Assembly: GCF_001426585.1 (NCBI RefSeq)
Contig: NZ_LMEI01000002.1
Location: forward strand, 429-64,428
DNA: 64,000 nt
Direction: 5' to 3'
Origin: Streptomyces sp. Root431
Lineage (GTDB): Bacteria; Actinomycetota; Actinomycetes; Streptomycetales; Streptomycetaceae
Shown here: positions 37,872 through 45,024 of the stretch, piece by piece
Layout: each line of letters begins with the position of its first letter
How positions within the stretch are numbered: the first letter of the stretch is position 1
Program-made: the position numbers and the translations under genes
Notes under the pieces: generated by a model
Seen by the model: only the letters and a program-made list of their open reading frames with translations
Databases searched by the model: none
What the model was told of the DNA's origin: nothing

Positions 37872-39407
37872 ATGCGCACCGCCCTTCGCACCGCCATCGC
37901 CACCGCCCTCGTCGCGGGTGTCGCGATCGCCCCGGCCCTCACCGCCGGCACCGCCTTCGCCGCCGACGGTCCGGCCGCCGTGAATCCCGTCGCGTCGTCC
38001 GCGACCGCCGCGCCGTCCGCGACTTCCGCGCCCGTCGCGCCTTCCGTTCCGGCTGCGAGCGCCCCGGCCGAGCAGGCTGCCACCCCGGCCGAGCCCCAGG
38101 CCGGGACCCCGGCCGCCGCCCCGGCCGAGAGCGCCACCGCCCAGGCCGGGACCGCGACCGCCCCGGTCCGCACCGTCCGGCTCGCGGGCGGGCTGTCGGC
38201 CAAGGTGTACGCGAAGGGCGACCAGCACCCGTACTACACCGCCACCGTCGTCAAGGACGGCCGGACGCTCGGTGAGCTGAAGGCCGGGGCCGGCTACGGC
38301 GGGAAGGACACCGAGGTCTTCGCCGGATACGCGGTGACCCTGACCTCCGAGGGCCAGGTGACCGCGAAGGCGACCGCGGGCGAGACCCCGCAGGGCACCC
38401 TCGTCCGCACCCGGACCCTCGTCGACGGCACGGTCGCCAAGATCTACAAGGTCGCCGACGGCCACCACCGCGCCGAGCTCTTCCAGCAGGGCAAGCGGGT
38501 CGGCACGCTCGACGCCGACCACTGGTCGGTCGCCGCCAACAACAACGGCGCCTTCCTCGTCCTCAACGCCGACGGCACCACCTACAACTGGGTCGGCAAC
38601 TACCTCCCGGGCGCCAAGCCCGGTCAGTACAAGCTGGCCAACGGCGTCCGCCTGGAGCTCGTCAAGAGGGACGGCCGCTACGGCATCCAGGAGATCCGCC
38701 TGGGCGTCGGCACCGGCGTCTCCTACCTGAAGGGGGACCGCCAGGTCTACGGCTTCACCGGCGGTGGCCTCGTCGTCCTGGAGCGGGACGGTGGCCTCGC
38801 CGCCTACATCCCCGGCGCCGCCAAGCAGTCCGCCCCGACGCCGTACACCCGTGACGACGCCTGCACCATCTACACCGAGGTCGGCATCGGCGCGGGCACC
38901 AAGGCCGCGCTCACCATGAGCCCGAACGGCCCGACCGCCACCCTCCGCGACATCGGCAGCGACAAGCAGGTCTACACGACGCTCGACCGCAACCACCCCT
39001 CGCTGCCGAAGAGCGCCGGCATCATCGCGCGCATCGACAACCCCTTCAGCGCCACGCCCACCCTCTACACCAAGGTCGAGGGCGGCACGGCCAAGGGCGC
39101 TACGCACGCCTTCCCGAAGATGCAGAAGGGCTGCACGCTCAACCCGGTCAAGGGCACCAGCACCCCCGTCACCGGCACCACGGGCACCAACGGCCACAAC
39201 GGCAGCAACGGCAGCAACGGCCTCACGGTCAACACCGGCGGTCAGACCTCCGTCGTCCCGCGCGGCGGTGTCGCGGCCGGCGCCGAACTCGGCACGGAGG
39301 GGGACTCCACGGCCCTGTTCGCCACGGGCGCCGGCGCGGCCTCGCTCGCCGCCGCGGGTCTCGGCTTCGTCGTCCTGCGCCGCCGGAACGCCGCCTCGCG
39401 CGCCTGA
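37872..39407 (+). CDS. Secreted, wall-anchored surface protein, probable sortase substrate
   Basis: 511 residues from ATG 37872 with CAGGAG upstream. The signal peptide (MRTALRTAIATALVAGVAI...AFA) is followed by an Ala/Pro/Ser-rich stalk (about 38-110), a beta-rich central region with repeated VYAKGDQHPYYTATVVKDG- and KIYKVADGHHRAELFQQGKR-like units, and a Thr/Gly/Asn-rich linker. The C-terminus has VVPRGGVAAGAELG, a hydrophobic helix (ALFATGAGAASLAAAGLGF) and RRRN, the layout of a sorting signal without LPxTG or LAxTG. A class F sortase gene follows. The central region has no fold I recognise. Possibly controlled by AfsQ1 through the site at 37721. Confidence 0.75.
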   Translation: MRTALRTAIATALVAGVAIAPALTAGTAFAADGPAAVNPVASSATAAPSATSAPVAPSVPAASAPAEQAATPAEPQAGTPAAAPAESATAQAGTATAPVRTVRLAGGLSAKVYAKGDQHPYYTATVVKDGRTLGELKAGAGYGGKDTEVFAGYAVTLTSEGQVTAKATAGETPQGTLVRTRTLVDGTVAKIYKVADGHHRAELFQQGKRVGTLDADHWSVAANNNGAFLVLNADGTTYNWVGNYLPGAKPGQYKLANGVRLELVKRDGRYGIQEIRLGVGTGVSYLKGDRQVYGFTGGGLVVLERDGGLAAYIPGAAKQSAPTPYTRDDACTIYTEVGIGAGTKAALTMSPNGPTATLRDIGSDKQVYTTLDRNHPSLPKSAGIIARIDNPFSATPTLYTKVEGGTAKGATHAFPKMQKGCTLNPVKGTSTPVTGTTGTNGHNGSNGSNGLTVNTGGQTSVVPRGGVAAGAELGTEGDSTALFATGAGAASLAAAGLGFVVLRRRNAASRA

Positions 39408-39423
39408 TCTCCGCCTCGTCCGA

Positions 39424-39497
39424 CCGGTACGTCGTCCCATCGGTACGTCGTGCCGCCGGTTACCCCGACCCACCGGTTACCCCGTCCCACCAGTTCC
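39424..39497. repeat. Short tandem repeats between surface protein and sortase genes
   Basis: CGGTACGTCGT occurs twice (about 39425-39435 and 39441-39451), then a unit CCGGTTACCCCG occurs twice (from about 39456 and 39473). I see no hairpin terminator with a U-run. The stretch to the GTG at 39618 is otherwise featureless. Confidence 0.5.
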
Positions 39498-39617
39498 CGG
39501 CCCTTTGACCCGAGCGGGAGCACACCCCCCGGCCGGTCGCCGCGTCCCGCGCGGCGGCCGGCCGGACCCCTTCGCCGTCCGGCCTCGCCCGTCTGCCCGT
39601 CCGCCCGGAGCCCGCCC

Positions 39618-40253
39618 GTGAACCGCCGCCCTCGCCGCGTCCGTACCGCCCCACTCCTCCTCGTGGCCGTCCTCGCCGCCCTCACCGGCTGCTCGGCCGG
39701 GACCACGCCACCCACCACCCCGCCCGCGCGGGTCTCCGAGGCCACGGCCGCCCCCGTGCCCACCGTGAGCGCCGTCCCCGCGCGGCCGCTGTCCCGCTCG
39801 CTGCCCGTCCGCGTCCGGGTGCCCGCCGCAGGTGTGGACACCGGTCCCGTCCTGGAGCTGGGGCTCGCCGCCGACGGCACCGTCGAGGTGCCCTCGGTCG
39901 AGGACGCCGACCGCATCGGCTGGTACGACAAGGGCGTCACGCCCGGCGAGACCGGCCCCGCCGTCCTCATCGGCCACTTCGACACCGCCCGCGGCCCGGC
40001 CGTCCTCAAGGACGTCTCGCGGGTCCGGGTGGGTGACGAGATCGCCGTGACCAGGGCGGACGGCAAGGTCGCCGTCTTCCGCGTCCGGGAGCTGGAGCAG
40101 GTCGACAAGAAGACGTTCCCGACGGCCAAGGTGTACCGCGACACCACGCGCCCCGAGCTGCGCCTCATCACCTGCGGCGGCGAGCTCGTCGACGGTCACC
40201 GCCCCGACAACATCATTCTGTACGCGGATCTCGTGGCCACGCGGGCCGCCTGA
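39618..40253 (+). CDS. Class F sortase
   Basis: 211 residues from GTG 39618. The N-terminus carries a lipoprotein-like or membrane-anchor segment (TAPLLLVAVLAALTGCSAG). The sortase domain has the catalytic His in GPAVLIGHFDTARGPAV, the Cys in LRLITCGGELVDGHR and an Arg shortly after the Cys in HRPDNI, as in class F sortases of actinobacteria. GVDTGPVLELGLAADGTVEV and ADRIGWYDKGVTPGETGP are typical of the class. It lies directly behind the surface protein gene and may attach that protein to peptidoglycan. An upstream ATG in the frame (39450) would start before the signal segment and is less likely. Confidence 0.9.
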   Translation: MNRRPRRVRTAPLLLVAVLAALTGCSAGTTPPTTPPARVSEATAAPVPTVSAVPARPLSRSLPVRVRVPAAGVDTGPVLELGLAADGTVEVPSVEDADRIGWYDKGVTPGETGPAVLIGHFDTARGPAVLKDVSRVRVGDEIAVTRADGKVAVFRVRELEQVDKKTFPTAKVYRDTTRPELRLITCGGELVDGHRPDNIILYADLVATRAA

Positions 40254-40287
40254 GCCCTCACGGGCCCGCTGAGGCAGAATCGGCGGC

Positions 40288-41040
40288 ATGACGACCCCGG
40301 AGCCGACCCCCGAGCCGACCCCCGAGCCGACGCCTGCGCCGAGCTCCGAGCCGACCCCCGAGTCGACCCGCAAGGCGACCCCCGAGCCGACCCCCGAGGC
40401 GGCCCCCCGTAAGCCCGAGGCCGAGGCCGAGCCCGAGTACGCCGACCGCGTGTTCCGCTCGCCCCTCGGCATCGCGAGCGGGGTGTTCCTGGTGGTCCTC
40501 GCGCTCTTGTTCGGCGGCGACGCGCTGATCCGCGGCGAGGGCCGGACGCCCTGGGTCGCGCTCGCGGGGCTCGTCCTCGTCATCCCGCTGATCGTGGCCT
40601 TCACGATCCGGCCCGCCGTGTACGCCAACGACCGGCGGCTCCGCATCCGCAACCCGTTCCGGTCGATCACGCTGCCCTGGGCGACGATCGCCGACATCCG
40701 CGCCGGGTACTCCAGCGAGGCCTTCACGCAGGAGGGCGTCAAGTACCAGCTGTGGGCCATCCCGGTCTCGCTGCGCCAGCGGAAGCGCGCCGCGCGGAAG
40801 GCCGCCCGTGCCTCGCAGGACGACCCCCACGGCCGTACCTCCGTCACCGCCGACGTGCGTGACAGCAGCTCCCGGACCGCGCCCAGCGACCAGACCGTCG
40901 CCGACCTGCGGGAGCTCGCCGAGCTCCACGCCGGGAACCCGGGCGCGCAGGGCGAGCCGCAGGTGCGCTGGGCGTACGAGATCATCGGCCCCGCGGTCGC
41001 CGGGCTGCTGCTCCTCGTCATCCTCCTCGCGACGGGCTGA
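40288..41040 (+). CDS. Membrane protein with bacterial PH domain
   Basis: 250 residues. The N-terminus is a repeat of Pro-Glu-Pro-Thr (about residues 4-40). Two hydrophobic helices follow (LGIASGVFLVVLALLFGG and WVALAGLVLVIPLIVAFTI), then a PH-like domain with YANDRRLRIRNPFRSITLPW and ATIADIRAGYSSEAFTQEG. It ends with another helix (YEIIGPAVAGLLLLVILLAT). Such PH-domain membrane proteins are frequent in actinobacteria and have no established role. The ATG at 40288 is 34 bases after the sortase stop, so the gene may share its transcript. Confidence 0.8.
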   Translation: MTTPEPTPEPTPEPTPAPSSEPTPESTRKATPEPTPEAAPRKPEAEAEPEYADRVFRSPLGIASGVFLVVLALLFGGDALIRGEGRTPWVALAGLVLVIPLIVAFTIRPAVYANDRRLRIRNPFRSITLPWATIADIRAGYSSEAFTQEGVKYQLWAIPVSLRQRKRAARKAARASQDDPHGRTSVTADVRDSSSRTAPSDQTVADLRELAELHAGNPGAQGEPQVRWAYEIIGPAVAGLLLLVILLATG

Positions 41041-41185
41041 CCCGACGAGCTGACCTGTCGGGCCGACCTGTCGGGCCGACCCGAAGCCCGACCCGACGGG
41101 TCGTTCCGGCAGGCCGAACCGGGCCGGTGCCCAAGGGGCAACGGTCCGGTGAAGCGTTCCACCGGCAATTGGCACCCGGTACAGC

Positions 41186-41225
41186 CGAAGGGCCGGTACG
41201 GGATCACTCCCGCACCGGCCCTTCG
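41186..41225. terminator. Hairpin between convergent PH-domain and mutase genes
   Basis: An 18-base arm CGAAGGGCCGGTACGGGA (41186-41203) pairs with 41208-41225 apart from one mismatch, with a four-base loop. Short repeats of CGACCTGTCGGGC precede it (41061-41090). Confidence 0.75.
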
Positions 41226-41240
41226 CGTACGTCCTCGGGG

Positions 41241-42893
41241 TCAGAGCCCCGCGGCCGCGCTCAGGTCGCGCTTGATCGCGGCCAGCAGCTCCGCGCCCTT
41301 CGCGCGGGCCGGCGCCAGCTCGCGGGCGTCGGCGACCGGGACGACGACCTCCAGGTAGCACTTGAGCTTGGGCTCGGTGCCGCTCGGGCGGACGATCACC
41401 CGGGCCTTGTAGTCGCCCTCCAGGTGGTAGCGCAGGCCGTCCGTCGGCGGCAGCGACTCCGTGCCCTTCGTCAGGTCCTCCGCGGAGACGACCGTCAGAC
41501 CGGCCAGCGAGACCGGCGGCCGCTCGCGCAGCGCGGCCATCGCGTTCGCGATGATCCCCAGGTCCTCGACCCGCACCGACAGCTGGTCCGTGGCGTGCAG
41601 CCCGTGGGCCACCGCCAGGTCGTCCAGCAGGCCGAGGAGCGTGCGGTCCTGCTCCTTGAGCACCGAGGCCAGCTCGACGACGAGCAGCGCGGCCGTGATG
41701 CCGTCCTTGTCGCGGACGCCCTCGGGGTCGACGCAGTAGCCGAGCGCCTCCTCGTAGCCGTACCGCAGCCCCTCGACGCGGGCGATCCACTTGAAGCCGG
41801 TCAGTGTCTCCTCGTACCCGACCCCGGCCGCCTCGGCGATCCGGCCGAGCAGCGAGGACGACACGATCGACTCGGCGAAGACGCCCGTCGCGCCCTTGTG
41901 CACCAGGTGCGCGGCGAGCAGCGCGCCCACCTCGTCGCCGCGGAGCATCCGCCAGCCGCCCTCGACGGCGGCGTCCGGCACGGCCACCGCGCAGCGGTCG
42001 GCGTCCGGGTCGTTGGCGATGATCAGGTCGGGGTCCACGGCCCGGGCCGCCTCGAAGGCGAGGTCCATGGCACCCGGCTCCTCCGGGTTCGGGAAGGCGA
42101 CCGTCGGGAAGGCCGGGTCGGGCTCGGCCTGCGCGGCGACGAGCGCGGGCGGCGGGAAGCCGGCCCGGGCGAAGGCCGCCGTCAGGACGTCCTTGCCGAC
42201 GCCGTGCATGGCCGTGTAGACGGTCCGCGCGGTCCGGGGGGACCCGGGGGTCAGGACGGCGTCCGTACGCGCCAGGTAGGCCTCCAGGACCTCGTCGCCG
42301 AGGGTCTCCCAGCCGGCCTCCGGGTGGGGCACGTCCGCGAGGGAGCGCACCGCGTCGATCTCGGCGGCGATCTCCGCGTCCGCGGGCGGCACGATCTGCG
42401 AGCCGTCGCCCAGGTAGACCTTGTAGCCGTTGTCGCGCGGCGGGTTGTGGCTCGCGGTCACCTCGACACCGGCGACGGCGCCCAGATGCCTTATGGCGAA
42501 CGCGAGGACGGGCGTCGGCAGCGGGCGCGGCAGGACGGCCGCGCGCAGCCCGGCGCCGATCATCACGGCGGCGGTGTCGCGGGCGAAGTCGGCGGACTTG
42601 TAGCGGGCGTCGTAGCCGATGACGACGAGCCCGCCCTCCTGGCCCTTCGCCTTGAGGTACGCGGCGAGGCCCGCGGCGGCGCGGATGACGACGGAACGGT
42701 TCATCCGCATGGGGCCGGCACCGAGCTCGCCGCGGAGGCCGGCGGTGCCGAACTGGAGGGTGCCGGCGAAGCGGGCGGTGAGCTCGCGCGTGTCACCCGC
42801 CTCGATGAGCTTCGCGAGCTCCTCGCGGGTCTCGGTGTCGGGGTCCTCGGCGAGCCAGGCCTGGGCCCTGGCGAGGAGGTCGTCCTGCGTCAC
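41241..42893 (-). CDS. Phosphohexomutase-superfamily enzyme of the PGM2 type, probable phosphopentomutase
   Basis: 550 residues from GTG 42893 with AAAGG upstream. Four-domain alpha-D-phosphohexomutase: FAGTLQFGTAGLRGELGAGP, the phosphoserine loop VEVTASHNPPRDNGYKVY, the metal loop ANDPDADRCAVAV, the sugar loop in TGFKWIARVEG, and RPSGTEPKLKCYLEV for phosphate binding. FGTAGLRG followed by RMN is typical of the PGM2 branch, whose human member is a phosphopentomutase. It follows punA on the same strand, where an enzyme converting (deoxy)ribose 1-phosphate to 5-phosphate is needed, and no DeoB is seen in the window. Annotators often call such genes phosphomannomutase (manB). Confidence 0.85.
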   Translation of the reverse strand: MTQDDLLARAQAWLAEDPDTETREELAKLIEAGDTRELTARFAGTLQFGTAGLRGELGAGPMRMNRSVVIRAAAGLAAYLKAKGQEGGLVVIGYDARYKSADFARDTAAVMIGAGLRAAVLPRPLPTPVLAFAIRHLGAVAGVEVTASHNPPRDNGYKVYLGDGSQIVPPADAEIAAEIDAVRSLADVPHPEAGWETLGDEVLEAYLARTDAVLTPGSPRTARTVYTAMHGVGKDVLTAAFARAGFPPPALVAAQAEPDPAFPTVAFPNPEEPGAMDLAFEAARAVDPDLIIANDPDADRCAVAVPDAAVEGGWRMLRGDEVGALLAAHLVHKGATGVFAESIVSSSLLGRIAEAAGVGYEETLTGFKWIARVEGLRYGYEEALGYCVDPEGVRDKDGITAALLVVELASVLKEQDRTLLGLLDDLAVAHGLHATDQLSVRVEDLGIIANAMAALRERPPVSLAGLTVVSAEDLTKGTESLPPTDGLRYHLEGDYKARVIVRPSGTEPKLKCYLEVVVPVADARELAPARAKGAELLAAIKRDLSAAAGL

Positions 42894-42946
42894 GGTGTGC
42901 CTTTCGGGGTGGAGCGGGCGGGCGGGAGGAGGGTGCGGGGGCGTGA

Positions 42947-43165
42947 GCCGCTGCGCGGAGCCATTCCCCACCCCGCCCCTTCCCGAACTGGGGGCAGGCC
43001 CCCAGACCCCCGTACGGCCTGCGGCCGTGCCCTCGAACGCCGGGCGGGCTGATGTTCCGCCCGGCGGGCGGAACATCAGCCCCGCCGGCGTTCGAGGCGC
43101 GGGGTCCGGGGCGGAGCCCCGGTTTCGGGAAGGGGCGGGGTGGGGGAGAGGCCCCGCGCAGCGGC
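42947..43165. repeat. Nested inverted-repeat element of about 220 bp between punA and the mutase gene
   Basis: Four concentric arms: GCCGCTGCGCGG 42947-42958 with 43154-43165; CCCCACCCCGCCCCTTCCCG 42966-42985, extended by AA to 42987, with 43124-43145; CCTCGAACGCCGG 43031-43043 with 43085-43097; and CTGATGTTCCGCCC 43049-43062 with 43066-43079 around a three-base loop. All four pairings are exact. The 398-base gap contains no gene. Similar GC-rich palindromes are dispersed through Streptomyces genomes; here it lies between two genes on the same strand and could attenuate read-through from punA. Confidence 0.85.
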
Positions 43166-43291
43166 ACCGGCCGCCGGGCGCCGCGCTGGGCGTGCGTGCG
43201 GCGGGGACACCCGGCGGTCGGAGGCCGCCGCAGGGCTCCGAAGCCCGCTCGGCCCCCTGGGGCCGAGCGGTGCGAGGAGCGCCGGAAAAGC

Positions 43292-44095
43292 TCAGATCCG
43301 GTCGAGGACCCGCGTCAGCAGCTCACCCATGCGCGCCGCCGAGTCGCGCCCGGCCTGGAGCACTTCCTCGTGGTTCAGCGGCTCGCCCGAGAGCCCCGCC
43401 GCCAGGTTCGTGACGAGGGAGATGCCCAGGACCTCGGCGCCGGCCTCGCGGGCCGCGATCGCCTCGAGGGTGGTGGACATGCCGACGAGGTCGCCGCCCA
43501 TGGCGCGGACCATGTTGATCTCGGCCGGGGTCTCGTAGTGCGGCCCGGGGAACTGGACGTAGACGCCCTCCTCCAGGGTCTCGTCGACCTCCTTGCACAG
43601 CGCGCGCAGCCGCGGCGAGTACAGGTCGGTGAGGTCCACGAAGTTCGCGCCGACGATCGGGGAGGCGGCCGTCAGGTTGATGTGGTCGCTGATCAGGACC
43701 GGCTGGCCGGGGCGCATGCCCTGGCGGAGGCCGCCGCAGCCGTTGGTCAGGACGACGGTCTTGCAGCCGGCGGCGACGGCGGTGCGGACGCCGTGGGCGA
43801 CGGAGGCGACGCCCCGGCCCTCGTAGAAGTGGGTGCGGCCGAGGAAGACCAGCGCGCGCTTCTCACCGATCTTGTACGAGCGGACCGTGCCGCCGTGGCC
43901 CTCGACGGCCGGCGGCGGGAAGCCGGGGAGCTCGGTCACCGGGAACTCGGCTTCGGGAGCACCGAGCGCGTCGACGGCGGGCGCCCAGCCCGAGCCCATG
44001 ACCAGGGCGACGTCGTGGTTCTCGACGCCGGTCAGCTCGCGAAGACGTGCGGCAGCGGCCTCGGCGGCCTCGTACGGGGTGGCAGTTGCGTTCAC
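43292..44095 (-). CDS. punA: Purine nucleoside phosphorylase (trimeric, PNP/MTAP family)
   Basis: 267 residues. It splits inosine, guanosine and their deoxy forms with phosphate into base and (deoxy)ribose 1-phosphate. Family features: [17 protein letters not shown] (phosphate-binding Ser), [28 protein letters not shown] cut here by His-Tyr-Glu, [40 protein letters not shown] (Glu and Met of the base and ribose sites) and [14 protein letters not shown] (Asn). The length is normal for the low-molecular-mass trimeric type. It has an exact nucleoside operator upstream and lies on the same strand as the PGM2-type mutase, which would take its sugar phosphate on. Confidence 0.92.
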   Translation of the reverse strand: MNATATPYEAAEAAAARLRELTGVENHDVALVMGSGWAPAVDALGAPEAEFPVTELPGFPPPAVEGHGGTVRSYKIGEKRALVFLGRTHFYEGRGVASVAHGVRTAVAAGCKTVVLTNGCGGLRQGMRPGQPVLISDHINLTAASPIVGANFVDLTDLYSPRLRALCKEVDETLEEGVYVQFPGPHYETPAEINMVRAMGGDLVGMSTTLEAIAAREAGAEVLGISLVTNLAAGLSGEPLNHEEVLQAGRDSAARMGELLTRVLDRI

Positions 44096-44158
44096 TGACT
44101 CTCTCGCCTCGGGGAGGGGGGTCCGAGGGGAGCCCCGGACGGATTTGGTACGCGCAGA

Positions 44159-44188
44159 AGCGTAGCCGGAGAATCCCTACGCGCGTAG
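44159..44188 (-). promoter_or_regulatory. Nucleoside-regulon operator and promoter of punA
   Basis: A perfect CTACGCGCGTAG (44177-44188) stands twelve bases upstream of a minus-strand -10 hexamer TACGCT (44164-44159), so it covers the -35 position. Transcription would begin near 44152, leaving a leader of about 55 bases before the ATG at 44095. Confidence 0.65.
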
Positions 44189-44360
44189 ATGACGATGCTG
44201 ACGGACATGCGATCGTTGTCTTGTCGTTTCCGACAAACGGGGGAGTCGCCCGCCCCGGACGGATTCGACGGACCGCGATGGTGCACGGCAGACCGCGGCA
44301 GACCGCGGCAAGCCAGGGCGAACCACGGCAGACCGCGGCGGATCACGCGGATCACGCGGA
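44189..44360. repeat. Intergenic short repeats
   Basis: GGCAGACCGC occurs three times (44287-44296, 44297-44306, 44327-44336), followed by a GATCACGCG unit repeated two to three times (44341-44361). I see no gene or terminator in the remainder. Confidence 0.5.
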
Positions 44361-44798
44361 TCAGCAGGGACGCTTGCGCAACTCCATCACGTAGTCGTGC
44401 GGCGCGCCCGCCGACTCGGCCGCGTCGGCGACCTCGCCCAGATACCGCGCGGACGGCAGCCCGCCCTCGTAGCCGTTGAGGACGTACACCCAGGCCGGCT
44501 CCTCGCCGTCGAGCGTGTCGACCCGCACCCGCATCCGCCGGTAGATGTCGAGGCCGACGCCCTCCCACCGGTCCATGGAGTCCTCGTCCATGGGGGCGAT
44601 GTCGTACAGCGCCACGAAGACCTGCGAACGGGGGGCCTCCACGATGGTGGCCAGCGCTCCCTCCCAGCCCATCTGCTCGCCGCCGAAGGTCAGCCGCCAG
44701 CCGTTCAGCCAGCCGGTGCCGCGCAGCGGGGAGTGCGGTGCGCGGCGGCTCATCAGCCGCGCGTCGAGGTTGCCGGCGAAAGCGGCGTAGAGCGACAT
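44361..44798 (-). CDS. Gamma-glutamylcyclotransferase-like protein
   Basis: 145 residues from the ATG at 44798. The family start YAAFAGNLDARLMSRRAP (the Y-x-x-x-x-N loop) and a Glu in GALATIVEAPRSQVFVALYDI match the GGCT/AIG2-like fold. WEGVGLDIYRRMRVRVDTLDG and AWVYVLNGYEGGLPSARYL complete the barrel. Enzymes of this fold cyclise gamma-glutamyl amino acids to 5-oxoproline, but many bacterial members are untested. The frame extends far upstream without a stop; the chosen start is the first Met before the conserved loop. It is divergent from the lpdA-like gene. Confidence 0.8.
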   Translation of the reverse strand: MSLYAAFAGNLDARLMSRRAPHSPLRGTGWLNGWRLTFGGEQMGWEGALATIVEAPRSQVFVALYDIAPMDEDSMDRWEGVGLDIYRRMRVRVDTLDGEEPAWVYVLNGYEGGLPSARYLGEVADAAESAGAPHDYVMELRKRPC

Positions 44799-44915
44799 GG
44801 GACCGAGAGTACGGGAGCGGGCGGGGTGTCCGGCGAACTCCGAGGTGGCGGCCGTGCGGACGTCCCGCCGGAGCCCGGGTGGCGCGATTCGAGCCCCGGC
44901 GAGAGGCCGCGCCGG

Positions 44916-44971
44916 GCGTGCGGGAGAATGGGGTACGCACTTGAAGCGTGCGGGACAATGGCGTACGCACT
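44916..44971 (+). repeat. Two 30-bp-spaced direct repeats in the lpdA-like promoter
   Basis: GCGTGCGGGAGAATGGGGTA(CGCACT) at 44916-44941 and its copy at 44946-44971 agree in 24 of 26 positions. Each copy is framed by an inverted GTGCG / CGCAC pair and contains an A+T-rich core (GAGAAT or GACAAT) that could be a -10 element. The second copy ends 53 bases before the start codon at 45025. Confidence 0.7.
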
Positions 44972-45024
44972 GCACCCCAGCGGGGGGACTCCCCGGCAGA
45001 ACGAGACGCGAGGCGTAGATCCCA

